Of a stretch of DNA of 64,000 nt, positions 34,918 through 44,643 are shown piece after piece. Both the position numbers and the translations under genes were made by a program. The stretch comes from Bacillota bacterium. Its GTDB lineage: Bacteria; Bacillota; Clostridia; Lachnospirales; Lachnospiraceae. Positions within the stretch are counted from its first letter, which is position 1. Each line of letters begins with the position of its first letter. The stretch is from positions 8,427 through 72,426 of the forward strand of contig JAEWAK010000041.1 in NCBI GenBank assembly GCA_023391695.1, given 5' to 3'. The notes under the pieces are model-generated. The model did not search any database, was not told the origin of the DNA, and was given only the letters and a program-made list of their open reading frames with translations.

Positions 34918-37530
34918 ATGAGTGAAAAAAAACAACCTACACCCCAAGAGCATGTAGATTTACTTGTTAAAAATGCCCAGGTCGCTTTAAAAGAATTCAT
35001 GAATTATGATCAGGCTGCAATTGATAACATTGTTCATGAAATGGCCTTAGCCGGTCTTGCGAAACAACAGGTATTGGCAAAAATGGCTGTTGAAGAAACC
35101 GGAAGAGGTATTTACGAAGACAAGATCACTAAGAATATATTTGCAACTGAATATATCTGGCACTCTATCAAATACCAAAAAACAGTTGGTATTATTGAAG
35201 ATAATGATGAAGAAGATTTTATGATGGTTGCTGAACCAATCGGTATCGTAGCCGGTGTTACTCCTGTTACAAATCCTACTTCAACCACTATGTTTAAAAT
35301 CATCTCCTGTATAAAAACCCGTAACCCGATTATTTTCGGTTTTCACCCAAGTGCACAGCAGTGCTCAAAAGAAGCTGCCCAGACATTATTAGAAGCTGCC
35401 GTTAAGGCCGGTGCCCCTAAGCACTGTATCCAATGGATTGATTATCCTTCCGTGGAAGCTACCTCCGTGCTTATGAATCATCCCGGTGTGGCTTGTATCC
35501 TGGCAACAGGCGGTCCTGGCATGGTAAAAGCCGCTTACTCTTCCGGAAAACCGGCACTTGGTGTAGGTCCCGGAAACGTTCCATGTTTTATAGAAAAATC
35601 AGCGGTTTTAAAAAGAGCGGTCAACGATCTGGTATTATCAAAATCTTTTGACAACGGTATGATTTGTGCTTCTGAACAGGCTGCTATCATCGAAGCTCCT
35701 GTATATAAGGAAGTCATTGAACTAATGAAAAAAGCAGGCTGCTATTTTGCTACCAAAGAAGAAATTAAAAAACTGGAACCTGTTGTAATTAACCTGGAAA
35801 AAAGAGCTGTTAATCCTCAAATAGTTGGACAATCACCTGAACAGATTGCAGCCCTGGCCGGATTTACAATTCCAAAAGATACAAAGATTCTATGCACCGA
35901 ACTTGATGGTGTCGGATCCGATTATCCGCTGTCTATTGAAAAGTTATCCCCCGTTTTAGCTGTTGTAAAAGCAAAAGATGTGGAAGATGGTTTGGTATTA
36001 TGTGAAAAGATGTTGGCAAATGGTGGTATGGGACACTCCTCCGTATTACATTCTACGGATAACAGCGTAATTGAGGAATTTTCCAACCGCATGAAGACCG
36101 GACGTATTATTATTAATTCCCCGTCGACCCATGGAGCTATCGGTGATTTATATAACACCAACATGCCTTCTTTAACTCTCGGATGCGGATCTTACGGCGG
36201 GAACTCCACTACCCATAATGTATCTGCAGTTGACCTTGTTAACGTTAAACGTGTGGCTAAGAGGAGAAATAATATGCAATGGTTTAAAGTTCCAAGTAAA
36301 ATATACTTTGAGTCCGGTTCAACTGCCTATTTATCTAAAATGCCGGAAATAAACAAGGCTTTTATCGTAACAGATCCGTCAATGACTCAATTAGGATATG
36401 TAAATAAAGTTTTATACCAGTTAAGGAAAAGGGAAGAATATGTTCACTGCGAAATATTTGACCAGGTAGAACCGGATCCCTCTTTGGAAACTATCATGAA
36501 GGGCGTAGATTCCATGAATAAATTCAAACCGGATGTAATCATTGCATTAGGCGGTGGTTCTGCTATTGATGCTGCAAAAGGTATGTGGTTATTCTACGAA
36601 AATCCGGAAGCTGATTTCAAGAACATGTCCTTAAAATTCCTGGATATCAGAAAAAGAACTTATAAATTCCCTCAGCTCGGTAAAAAAGCGAAATTAGTTG
36701 CAATCCCAACTACTTCGGGTACAGGATCTGAAGTTACCTCTTTCGCAGTAATATCAGATAAAACAGAAAATAAGAAATATCCTTTGGCAGATTACGAATT
36801 GACACCTGATGTAGCAATCATCGATCCTGATTTTGTAATGACTGTACCAAAGAAATCTACAGCCTGGACAGGTATGGATGTTTTAACCCATGCAATTGAA
36901 GCATATATTTCCATTTTAGCATCTGACTATACGGATGCACTTGCTATCCATGCAATTGAGATGGTATTTAATTATCTGAAGAAATCCTATGAGTTCGGAG
37001 AAAAGGATCCGGTTGCACGTGAAAAAATGCACAATGCATCCACCATTGCCGGTATGGCCTTTACCAATGCTTTCCTCGGCATCAATCATTCCTTAGCTCA
37101 TAAACTTGGCGGACAATACCATATTCCTCATGGATGTGCCAATGCAATCTTGTTACCTCATGTAGTTCGTTACAATGGTACCTCCTGCCCTACCAAGTTT
37201 ACTTCATGGCCTAAATATGAAAGCTACATCGTTGGTGACAAGATTTTCGCATTGATGAACAAGCTTGGATTTAAACCTAAAAATAATGATGATGCCGTAG
37301 AAATTTTGGCAGCAGAAATTGAAAAGTTAAATGCATTCCTGGAGATTCCGGCAACATTAAAAGAATACGGCATTGATGAAAAAGACTTTTTATCAAATGT
37401 AGGCAGCCTGGCTGATTTAGCATTCGGTGACCAGTGTACCACTGCCAATCCACGCTTACCATTGGTATCTGAACTTGAAGAATTATATTTAATTGCATAC
37501 TATGGCAAAGATAATGTTCCGACAAAATAG
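34918..37530 (+). CDS. adhE: Bifunctional acetaldehyde-CoA/alcohol dehydrogenase
   Basis: 870 aa fusion that turns acetyl-CoA into acetaldehyde and then ethanol, using two NADH. Residues 1-440 are the aldehyde dehydrogenase with catalytic C250 in DNGMICASEQAA and TNPTSTTMFKIISC. Residues 455-870 are the iron-dependent alcohol dehydrogenase: GGGSAIDAAKGMW, TTSGTGSEVTSFAV, and metal ligands in MDVLTHAIEAYIS and NHSLAHKLGGQYHIPHGCAN. ATG 34918 with AGGAGG. A consensus promoter and a Rex box stand upstream, a strong hairpin downstream, so it is a redox-controlled single gene. Marks a fermentative anaerobe. Confidence 0.98.
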   Translation: MSEKKQPTPQEHVDLLVKNAQVALKEFMNYDQAAIDNIVHEMALAGLAKQQVLAKMAVEETGRGIYEDKITKNIFATEYIWHSIKYQKTVGIIEDNDEEDFMMVAEPIGIVAGVTPVTNPTSTTMFKIISCIKTRNPIIFGFHPSAQQCSKEAAQTLLEAAVKAGAPKHCIQWIDYPSVEATSVLMNHPGVACILATGGPGMVKAAYSSGKPALGVGPGNVPCFIEKSAVLKRAVNDLVLSKSFDNGMICASEQAAIIEAPVYKEVIELMKKAGCYFATKEEIKKLEPVVINLEKRAVNPQIVGQSPEQIAALAGFTIPKDTKILCTELDGVGSDYPLSIEKLSPVLAVVKAKDVEDGLVLCEKMLANGGMGHSSVLHSTDNSVIEEFSNRMKTGRIIINSPSTHGAIGDLYNTNMPSLTLGCGSYGGNSTTHNVSAVDLVNVKRVAKRRNNMQWFKVPSKIYFESGSTAYLSKMPEINKAFIVTDPSMTQLGYVNKVLYQLRKREEYVHCEIFDQVEPDPSLETIMKGVDSMNKFKPDVIIALGGGSAIDAAKGMWLFYENPEADFKNMSLKFLDIRKRTYKFPQLGKKAKLVAIPTTSGTGSEVTSFAVISDKTENKKYPLADYELTPDVAIIDPDFVMTVPKKSTAWTGMDVLTHAIEAYISILASDYTDALAIHAIEMVFNYLKKSYEFGEKDPVAREKMHNASTIAGMAFTNAFLGINHSLAHKLGGQYHIPHGCANAILLPHVVRYNGTSCPTKFTSWPKYESYIVGDKIFALMNKLGFKPKNNDDAVEILAAEIEKLNAFLEIPATLKEYGIDEKDFLSNVGSLADLAFGDQCTTANPRLPLVSELEELYLIAYYGKDNVPTK

Positions 37531-37578
37531 TAGTTATAAAAAGTTTTTTAACAATGCATTAATATAAACCGAAATCAG

Positions 37579-37626
37579 ATAAGCAGGTATTCCTTGAAGT
37601 TATAGATATCAGGAATACCTGCTTAT
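37579..37626 (+). terminator. Terminator of adhE
   Basis: ATAAGCAGGTATTCCTTGA (37579-37597) pairs with TCAGGAATACCTGCTTAT (37609-37626) over nearly its full length, 49 bases after the stop. Confidence 0.8.
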
Positions 37627-37789
37627 TTATATTATAAAGTTATCTACTTTATATATAGACCATCATTATAAATTGACCATCAGTTTTATTGATTTCTCTA
37701 TTTAATATTTACAATAGACATAAGTCAAGACAATAGTCATAGTTGCTACATACATACTTAACTATTTAATAAAGTTAAGCGAATATTTA

Positions 37790-37832
37790 AAAAGTCTCTG
37801 TTGTCTGCTATTTAACAGAAACAAAGACTTTT
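37790..37832. terminator. Terminator hairpin after the DUF4446 gene
   Basis: AAAAGTCT...TCTG and CAGA...AGACTTTT pair with a small mismatch; T-tracts on the minus side suit termination of the parB-DUF4446 transcript. The rest of 37531-37882 is AT-rich and empty. Confidence 0.65.
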
Positions 37833-37882
37833 ATCAATAATACAGCATTTTATTATTTAACATATCCGGGTAAATCTTTTAA

Positions 37883-38395
37883 TTACTTCATATAATCTCC
37901 CGCTTTTTTTGCTTCTTCCAATGCCAATCTTTCTTCTTCTGCCAATACAACAAATGCTTCCCCTTTAATTATTTCTTTAATATAAGTATAGCAGCCTTCT
38001 CTGCTGGAATGCATTGAGTTAAGTATGAATCCATCATTATTATCATTTAACAGGGCCAGTGCAAAACTGAGTTTTCCACCCATTTCTTTAAATGCGTCAT
38101 ATTTAACGATACCAATTTTTTGATAAGTAAGCAATAAATTTTCACTAATTTTTTCTAGTTTGGATTTTACTTTTAAGCTATCCAATTTGAGTTCATCAAC
38201 TTCCGCAAATCTAGTTATGAATTGATTTTCCAGGCTTTTGCCATCTGCACCACCCATGAATTTTCTATATCTTTTATTTACTTTACTCAATTTTGCCATT
38301 AATACTATAATAAATATAAACAATATAAGTGAAAATCCTGTAACGCCGATCAAAACATACCCCAAATCTATTCCTAGTGATTCAAATACTTGCAT
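37883..38395 (-). CDS. DUF4446 family protein
   Basis: 170 aa. One transmembrane helix near the start (about 10-32, VLIGVTGFSLILFIFIIVLM), a charged helical stretch, then a small domain with KYDAFKEMGGKLSFALALLN, NNDGFILNSMHSSREGCYTY and KEIIKGEA, which I recognise as DUF4446. Members are often next to parB in clostridia, but their function is unknown. The frame overlaps parB, but I take the ATG at 38395, 17 bases after parB stops, with a GGAG site. It may serve chromosome or membrane organisation; this is a guess from position. Confidence 0.75.
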   Translation of the reverse strand: MQVFESLGIDLGYVLIGVTGFSLILFIFIIVLMAKLSKVNKRYRKFMGGADGKSLENQFITRFAEVDELKLDSLKVKSKLEKISENLLLTYQKIGIVKYDAFKEMGGKLSFALALLNDNNDGFILNSMHSSREGCYTYIKEIIKGEAFVVLAEEERLALEEAKKAGDYMK

Positions 38396-38411
38396 TTGTA
38401 CTTTATCTCCT

Positions 38412-39311
38412 TTAATTAATTGATTCAAATAACTCAATAATTCTTTCTAACTCTTCAGTTGAATAATACTCTATTTCAATCTTACCGTTATTATTGGCCT
38501 TTTTCTTAATGCAGACTTTTGTACCTATTATCTTTTTCATTTTTTCTTCCAGATCTCTATATATAAACAAATCTTCCTTTGTAGCTGCAATTTCTTTTTT
38601 TGTTTCATTTTTTGCATTTAAAATGCTTTTAACTAATTTTTCTGTTTCTCTTACACTTAATTTTTCGTCAAACACTTTCATGGCAACTTGATATTGCATG
38701 TCCGGTTCTTCTATTGCGAGCAATGTTCTGGCATGTCCGCTTGAAATCATAGCATCAATTAACATTTGCTGTACTTTGGAATCTAATTTTAACAATCTCA
38801 TGGAATTCGTAACAGCTACCCGGCTTTTTGAAACTCTTTCTGCAACTTCATCCTGTTTAAGATTAAATTCTTTAATCAGATTCTGGAAAGCAATAGCTTC
38901 TTCAATGGGATTTAAATCTTCTCTTTGCAGATTTTCAATTAAAGCAATCTCCATGATTTCCTGGGGAGAATAATCCTTAATTATAGCCGGAATTTTCTTT
39001 AACCCAGCTATTTTTGCTGCACGCCATCTCCGTTCACCTGCTACAATTACATAATATTTGTCTTTCTTTTGAAGAATTAACGGCTGTATAACACCGTATT
39101 GTTTAATAGAATCTGCTAATTCCTGTATTGCATCTTCATCAAAATTCTTTCTGGGTTGTCCTTTGTTTGGTTCTATTTCATTTATATTTATCAATGTTTC
39201 ACGTGAAACATCTTCATCTAAATTTTTAACAGTTTCCGGCTTTTCTTTAATTACTTTTTCCGGTATCATTGAATCCAGGCCTTTTCCTAATCCTCTTTTT
39301 GCTACTGCCAT
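38412..39311 (-). CDS. parB: Chromosome partitioning protein ParB (Spo0J)
   Basis: 299 aa. CTP-dependent clamp that loads at parS and helps separate new origins and load condensin. The CTP-binding GERRWRA is in VIVAGERRWRAAKIAGL, ALIENLQREDLNPIEEA is typical, and a helix-turn-helix follows (QDEVAERVSKSRVAVTNSMR). The C-terminus forms the dimer domain. A perfect parS is inside the gene at 39195-39210. ATG 39311 with AAAGGA. It is followed by the DUF4446 gene. It is separated from parA by 425 bases, which is larger than the usual direct coupling. Confidence 0.96.
   Translation of the reverse strand: MAVAKRGLGKGLDSMIPEKVIKEKPETVKNLDEDVSRETLININEIEPNKGQPRKNFDEDAIQELADSIKQYGVIQPLILQKKDKYYVIVAGERRWRAAKIAGLKKIPAIIKDYSPQEIMEIALIENLQREDLNPIEEAIAFQNLIKEFNLKQDEVAERVSKSRVAVTNSMRLLKLDSKVQQMLIDAMISSGHARTLLAIEEPDMQYQVAMKVFDEKLSVRETEKLVKSILNAKNETKKEIAATKEDLFIYRDLEEKMKKIIGTKVCIKKKANNNGKIEIEYYSTEELERIIELFESIN
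39195..39210. promoter_or_regulatory. parS site 1 (inside parB)
   Basis: TGTTTCACGTGAAACA, identical to the 16-base parS consensus, within the parB coding region. Confidence 0.96.
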
Positions 39312-39736
39312 ACTATAATCCTTTCACTAAAAGACTTTGATTAATCACTGGTTTGGATAATGAAAGTCTATTCCGCCGTGCATCTGACTATAAGAACACG
39401 TTTTATATTCCTATAGTATATATTTACGATAGCATATAATAAGCCGATTCATTCAGAATACTAATTGGTCTTTCTCATCTAAACCATTGTTGATATATCA
39501 AAAGTCAAAAACTACTATTGATTCCTCTATAAAATTATATTTATTACACCATACTCTATTAATTTAAATAAACTGTTTTACCGGTTATTATAAGATATAA
39601 TCCTTCATTTACAGGATAAAAAATATAAAATTTTTATTATATCATCAACCCTAGATATTCACATCCTGCTTTGCAACATGCTTATAACCTGTTACTCAGC
39701 TATGCACAATTCATGGAGACACCAATCTACACACAT
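39312..39736. other. Spacer between parA and parB
   Basis: 425 AT-rich bases on both strands with no gene I can support. A weak dyad (GACTTTGATTA with ATAATGAAAGTC) lies near 39330-39370. It may hold a separate parB promoter. Confidence 0.45.
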
Positions 39737-40507
39737 TTAAATCATTTCATCCCTTTCAATCACTTCATCTGCTAAATCACGGTATCCTTCCGCACCAGCT
39801 GATTTCGGATCATATAAGCTAATCGGTAGTCCATGACTTGGAGCTTCAGCTAATCTAACGTTGCGGGGAATAATGGATTTATATATAGTTTGTTTTAGAT
39901 TTGTTTTCACATTTTCTACAACCTGTAGTGATAAATTCGTCCTTGCATCAAACATGGTGAATACTACACCTTCAATTTCTAAATTAGGATTTAATCTCTG
40001 TTTAACTAAATTTATGGTATGTATCAGCTGGGTCAAACCTTCTAACGCATAATATTCACATTGAATAGGAACTAAAATTGTATCTGCAGTAGTCATAGCA
40101 TTAACAGTTAAGGTATTAAGGGAAGGCGGACAATCTATTATCAGATAGTCATAATTATCTTTTATTTTTTCTATCTCTTTCTTTAAAATAAACTCTTTTT
40201 CTTCAATTCCGATTAATTCAATTTCGGCCCCAGCCAGATTTACATTAGAAGGCAATAAAGATAGATTTTGAAAAACATCTTTTAATAAACATTCTTCTAT
40301 CGTACATTGGCCGATTATTAGTTCATAAATCGTATTTTCTAGATTATTTTTATCTACTCCTAATCCACTGGAAGTATTACCTTGTGGATCTATATCAATG
40401 GTCAAAACCTTCTTTCCTTTTTCAGCTAAGCAGGCAGATAAATTAATTGTTGTCGTTGTCTTTCCAACGCCACCTTTTTGATTAGCCACAGCTATAATAC
40501 GTCCCAT
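39737..40507 (-). CDS. parA: Chromosome partitioning ATPase ParA (Soj)
   Basis: 256 aa. ParA/MinD ATPase that works with ParB on origin segregation and, in B. subtilis, controls DnaA. The deviant Walker A KGGVGKTTT is at residues 11-19 (with K11 the signature lysine), DIDPQGNTSSGLG follows, and the DNA-binding C-terminal RNVRLAEAPSHGLPI. ATG 40507 with an AGGGGG site. The perfect parS 2 and the response-regulator gene lie upstream of it. Confidence 0.97.
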   Translation of the reverse strand: MGRIIAVANQKGGVGKTTTTINLSACLAEKGKKVLTIDIDPQGNTSSGLGVDKNNLENTIYELIIGQCTIEECLLKDVFQNLSLLPSNVNLAGAEIELIGIEEKEFILKKEIEKIKDNYDYLIIDCPPSLNTLTVNAMTTADTILVPIQCEYYALEGLTQLIHTINLVKQRLNPNLEIEGVVFTMFDARTNLSLQVVENVKTNLKQTIYKSIIPRNVRLAEAPSHGLPISLYDPKSAGAEGYRDLADEVIERDEMI

Positions 40508-40752
40508 GCAATTCCCCCTTTACTAAAAAATCAAATCGGATTTTCACTATTCTCTTTGCTCCTTAGCATACCTAACATCTGTTTTACTGGTTTTACAGTT
40601 AAAACTTGAACCCGGCTGAAGCAAATAATTCTCTAACCACCGCTTAAAAAGAAATGGTGACTTACTTATAAAATCAATTTCAAAAAATTTTAATCAATTA
40701 ATTATAACACTAATTTTAACATATATCTATACTTTCCGACAAGTTTTAAAAA
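40508..40752. other. Region upstream of parA
   Basis: AT-rich, ending in parS 2 at 40753. No further element recognised beyond the parA start region. Confidence 0.4.
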
Positions 40753-40768
40753 TGTTTCACGTGAAACA
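40753..40768. promoter_or_regulatory. parS site 2
   Basis: A second perfect TGTTTCACGTGAAACA, about 245 bases upstream of parA. It directly borders a terminator hairpin. Confidence 0.96.
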
Positions 40769-40804
40769 AAAGCGTACAACCCATTTTATGGAGTAGTACG
40801 CTTT
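40769..40804 (-). terminator. Terminator of the DegU-like regulator gene
   Basis: AAAGCGTAC (40769-40777) and GTACGCTTT (40796-40804) pair perfectly; on the minus strand it ends in TTTTGTTTC. It lies 35 bases after the regulator stop and touches parS 2. Confidence 0.72.
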
Positions 40805-40839
40805 ACTTTTCTTGTTTATCTATCAGTTACCAGGACGAA

Positions 40840-41490
40840 TTATAAAATTTCCACAATGTTATTTTTAATGGCATACACCGCAGCCTGAGTACGATCAGAA
40901 ACACTAATCTTTTTAAATATATTTGAAACGTGATTTTTAACTGTTTTCTCACTAATGGACAATTGGTACGCAATCTCCTTATTGAATAATCCTTCTGTTA
41001 AAAGTTTAAGTACTTCCATTTCTCTTTTTGTCAGCAGATTATCTTCAGTTAATTCATCTTTATCCGAATTTTCTAATTTTTCTTTTAATATAGATACTAA
41101 TTCACTTTGAATATAACTTTCTCCATTTTTAACTGAAAATATCGCTTTTCTTAAAATATCGCTTTCAGAATCTTTTAATATATAGCCATCTACACCAATA
41201 TCAACAGCTTTCATTAAATATTCAATTTCATTATGGATTGTTAATATTAATATTTTACTTTTACATTTATTTTCTTTCAGTTTCTGAAGAACCTGCAGGC
41301 CATTCATCTGAGGCATGTTTATATCGAGCAGGACAACGTCCGGATTTAACTTTTCAATTATATCTAAACAGGAAACTCCATCTCCAGCTTCCCCAATAAC
41401 TGATATATCACCATCCAATTCCAGCAGCTGTTTTAACCCCTCCCTTACCATACGGTGATCGTCCGCAATTACAATTTTAATAGGTTCCAT
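40840..41490 (-). CDS. NarL/DegU family response regulator
   Basis: 216 aa. Receiver domain with acidic pair D10, D11, phosphoacceptor D56 in VVLLDINMPQMNG and K107 region; C-terminal LuxR-type helix-turn-helix (LTKREMEVLKLLTEGLFNKE, IAYQLSISEKTVKNHVSNIF). Close in plan to DegU. The start overlaps the stop of the kinase gene by TAATG, so the pair is translationally coupled. Position between parA and the histidine kinase. The target genes are not known. Confidence 0.93.
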   Translation of the reverse strand: MEPIKIVIADDHRMVREGLKQLLELDGDISVIGEAGDGVSCLDIIEKLNPDVVLLDINMPQMNGLQVLQKLKENKCKSKILILTIHNEIEYLMKAVDIGVDGYILKDSESDILRKAIFSVKNGESYIQSELVSILKEKLENSDKDELTEDNLLTKREMEVLKLLTEGLFNKEIAYQLSISEKTVKNHVSNIFKKISVSDRTQAAVYAIKNNIVEIL

Positions 41491-42593
41491 TACTTATATG
41501 TCCTCCTTGCATGATTTAGTGGTACCTTTACTAAAATCTTTGTTCCATTGTTTTCACTTGATTCTATATTAAAATCACCCGATAAAAGTAGTACTCTTTC
41601 TTTCATCATTGATAATCCATATCCCGAAAACATATTTGCCTTTGTCTCCATATAAGTATCTTTTTTAAATCCTATACCGTTATCCGATATAGTCAAAAAA
41701 ATAAAATCATCATCATAGACTAAGTCAACTATAATACTATCCGCTTTGCCGTGCTTTATTGCATTGTTGGATGCTTCCTGAACAATACGGAATAAAGTCA
41801 AATTAATTACCGGCAATATACTTTTTTCTTCATTCTGAAGCTTTAGAATTATATCAATTTCGTGGTTTTTCTTAAAATCACGAATATATCTTTCAATCGT
41901 AGCAATTAATCCCAAATCATCCAAAGACATAGGTCTCAGCCCAAAAATAATATTCCTCATATCATTAATAGTTGATTTAATTGTATTGATCATCGTCTGG
42001 AGTTCTAACTTAGCCCTAACCGGATCGATGTCAATTAACCTTGTACACAATTCGGTTTTATGCATCATATTTGTTAAATTCTGTACTGTTGAGTCATGTA
42101 AATCCCTGGCAATCCGTTTACGCTCGTTCTCCTGGGTTTCCAGGACATTAATCCCCATCTCCAGGCTGATTTTATTTTCAATATTGTAACCAATACTTTC
42201 GTGAACTGTGCCGGGTTCTTCTATACAATTACTTTTCATTGTATAAAAACAATTAATTAAATTATCAAGGCTGTTTTTTCGGTTAATAAAAAAAAGAAAG
42301 TTTTCCTCTGCTTCTTTTATCTTAGCTTCAATGTGCTGCTTTTCAGCTATCAAAAAATTTATACGATTATCTTTGTCGTTCTTTATGGACGGAGAAAACA
42401 AATCAGCATTCGAATTATTTTTATTAATAACCGTTAAACTATTATTAATTTCTTTTAATTCCTCTTCAAGACACTTGATATTAATATTAATTTGATCAAG
42501 CTCTGTCTGGGTCTCTTCCTCATTTTGCGTTAAAAAATCCAGAGCATCACTTAATTGTTCCATAAACCCCATATTATCATCCTGATGAATCAT
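41490..42593 (-). CDS. DegS-like cytoplasmic sensor histidine kinase
   Basis: 367 aa without transmembrane segments. The N-terminal 150 residues are coiled coil, then a HisKA_3 domain with phosphoacceptor H166 in RKRIARDLHDSTVQNL, then the GHKL ATPase with NAIKHGKADSI and LTISDNGIGFKK. This build, plus the partner, is DegS-like. ATG 42593 has a GGGAG site at a long spacing, so M8 or M11 could be the start. Signal unknown; a soluble sensor of internal or membrane-relayed signal. Confidence 0.92.
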   Translation of the reverse strand: MIHQDDNMGFMEQLSDALDFLTQNEEETQTELDQININIKCLEEELKEINNSLTVINKNNSNADLFSPSIKNDKDNRINFLIAEKQHIEAKIKEAEENFLFFINRKNSLDNLINCFYTMKSNCIEEPGTVHESIGYNIENKISLEMGINVLETQENERKRIARDLHDSTVQNLTNMMHKTELCTRLIDIDPVRAKLELQTMINTIKSTINDMRNIIFGLRPMSLDDLGLIATIERYIRDFKKNHEIDIILKLQNEEKSILPVINLTLFRIVQEASNNAIKHGKADSIIVDLVYDDDFIFLTISDNGIGFKKDTYMETKANMFSGYGLSMMKERVLLLSGDFNIESSENNGTKILVKVPLNHARRTYK

Positions 42594-42703
42594 AATAATG
42601 TAACTCTCCCTATTTTTTAACTATATAATATAACAAATTTTGCTTTTTTAAAAGACTAAAATGAAAAATAAAAAATTATTTTTCTTAAATTTTTCTAAAA
42701 TAG

Positions 42704-43165
42704 TTATTTTTTGTCACATTTTTGACAAAAAGTACTAAGTTTCGCTATCATTTTGATATGATCTATGCCATCTTCTTTAAAAATTTCACCATATGAATAA
42801 AATCCAATTTTTTCGTAAAAAGGTATGGCTTTAACTTGTGCATCGATAACAACTTCTTCGGCACCTGCCATAAACGCCTTATTTACTAAAAGCCGCACAA
42901 CAAAATCACCGTAATATTTTCCTCTTTCTTCCTTTAAAACCGCAATTCTTCCGATTCGGTAATTTTTACCATCATGATAGACTCTACCGGTAGCTACGGG
43001 TTTTTTATTTTTCACATCATACACAATTGCGTGTATGGAAAGATCATCCATATCATCAAATTCAGCTTCTTCTGGTATATCCTGTTCCAGCACGAATACT
43101 TTTCTTCGGATATCGAAGGCTTCCGACAGATCATCGCCGTAATAAAGATATTTTCCCTGTACCAT
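42704..43165 (-). CDS. GNAT family N-acetyltransferase
   Basis: 153 aa. Single acetyltransferase domain of the GNAT fold: FDIRRKVFVLEQDIPEEAEF at the start, RIGRIAVLKEERGKYYGD with the acetyl-CoA loop, and AIPFYEKIGFYSYGE at the end. ATG 43165 with AGGCGGTG; a GTG at 43174 is also in frame. The terminal FCQKCDKK carries two cysteines not needed for the fold. Substrate unknown. It lies between the DegS-like kinase and rsmG. Confidence 0.88.
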   Translation of the reverse strand: MVQGKYLYYGDDLSEAFDIRRKVFVLEQDIPEEAEFDDMDDLSIHAIVYDVKNKKPVATGRVYHDGKNYRIGRIAVLKEERGKYYGDFVVRLLVNKAFMAGAEEVVIDAQVKAIPFYEKIGFYSYGEIFKEDGIDHIKMIAKLSTFCQKCDKK

Positions 43166-43570
43166 AATTTTCACCGCCTGTTATCTTTTTCTATTATTAT
43201 ATCATTATAAACCAGTTTGATAAATAATCCGAATTTTTTATTATAATACAAATTATAATATACGATAAGTATAATAAGGATTAAAAAATTGTAATTAAAT
43301 TATAAAATTATAAATGCTGTAAATCCTTATTCTATATAAAAACGCTTATTGGATTGTTCCCTATATAAAGCGATACAAAGCGATGGAATGAGTCGCAGCA
43401 ATGACAATAACATACATGCTGCACTGATTAACAACATTTCCGCAGAGACAGTCCAACAAACATATATGTAAAAATATATATAATTTTTAAGATTAACGGA
43501 CTATAATTTCAAATGATTTAAAGTGCCAATCATCCTTCTAATTTGCCCTGCTTGTAAATTATACAACTAG
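43166..43570. other. AT-rich spacer upstream of the GNAT gene
   Basis: 405 bases with no clear gene or operator. The rest of this spacer holds the MITE-like repeat at 43571-43732. Confidence 0.4.
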
Positions 43571-43732
43571 AGGATGTTTGAAAAATGCTTATGCCGGATT
43601 GGATACTCCACTTTGCGGGAGGCAAGAAACGATTTTGGGTGCGCAGCGGGGCAACGTTCCCAAAATTGTGACGCAGTATGCCTCAAGGTGGGGCGTTCAA
43701 AACGCACAATAAATTTTCAAACACGCTCTTAT
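43571..43732. repeat. MITE-like element with inverted ends
   Basis: Left end ATGTTTGAAAAATGCTTA and right end, inverted, AGAGCGTGTTTGAAAATTTA share GTTTGAAAA. The inside holds ATTTTGGG with CCCAAAAT and GCCTCCCGC/GCCTC dyads, so the element can fold into one long hairpin of about 160 bases. It has far higher GC than the flanks. No transposase is coded. An end-like copy occurs at 14441. Confidence 0.7.
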
Positions 43733-43806
43733 GCTTAATTTATAGACAATAGATGATCGACACTTTTAATGCAAAATCATAGATAAAAATCATACTCTTA
43801 TCAATT

Positions 43807-44526
43807 TTATATAATAGGATCTTTTCCGGGTTTACCGGCATTTCTTGGATAAGCTTTTGGCGTTATCCCTACCTTCTTTATTTTAATTAAAGTTCTTTCC
43901 ATATCAGTACCAGGTAATTGAAAGCTTTTAACCTGTTCAAGACTTCCTCCTAATATACGGATTGCTTTTTTGGATTCCTCTAATTCACTTTGTATATTCC
44001 CGGCTTTATAAGGGATGAAATAACCCTTTATTTTTACATAGGACATACAATATTCGGACAAGGTTGATAATTTTGCAACCGCCCTGGAAACACAAAGGTC
44101 AAAACTTTCACGATAACCTTCCATCCTTCCGAAATCTTCCGCCCTTCCATGTACCGCAATTATATTTTTCAGTCCCAATTCCTTAATTACATCATTTAAA
44201 AAGTTTACCCTTTTATTCAAAGAATCAAGCAATACGATATCCATTTCCGGAAAAGCAATTTTTAACGGAATACCCGGAAATCCTGCCCCTGTCCCCATAT
44301 CAAGTGTCCTCAGGCCCTGACCGATTTCATATATCTTAACCAGAGAAAGACTATCGGTAAAATGTTTTTTCAGAACTTCATCATAATCCGTAACTGCGGT
44401 GAGATTCATAACTTTATTCCGCTCGATTAACAATTCATAATATTTTAAGAACTGCTCCGTCTGCAAATCCGACAAAGTTATATTCAAATCGTTTAATAAT
44501 GGGATAAATGCAGTTTTCTTCTCCAT
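43807..44526 (-). CDS. rsmG: 16S rRNA (guanine527-N7)-methyltransferase
   Basis: 239 aa methyltransferase (GidB). SAM motif LDMGTGAGFPGIPLKIAFP, then DIVLLDSLNKRVNFL and SFDLCVSRAVAKLS, all family marks. ATG 44526 with GAAGGATG. It is next to mnmG in the classic origin-side order. It ends with a basic tail (KAYPRNAGKPGKDPII). The 189-base gap to mnmG includes a 20-bp tandem repeat. Confidence 0.97.
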   Translation of the reverse strand: MEKKTAFIPLLNDLNITLSDLQTEQFLKYYELLIERNKVMNLTAVTDYDEVLKKHFTDSLSLVKIYEIGQGLRTLDMGTGAGFPGIPLKIAFPEMDIVLLDSLNKRVNFLNDVIKELGLKNIIAVHGRAEDFGRMEGYRESFDLCVSRAVAKLSTLSEYCMSYVKIKGYFIPYKAGNIQSELEESKKAIRILGGSLEQVKSFQLPGTDMERTLIKIKKVGITPKAYPRNAGKPGKDPII

Positions 44527-44643
44527 ATAATTTCATCCTTCTAAATTATTAGTAATTATCACCTGGTATTTCCCAGTTTAATATATCCTGTTCTCTTTAT
44601 AAATATCAGCATTTGAGTGTATTAAACATCCAATATATAAACA

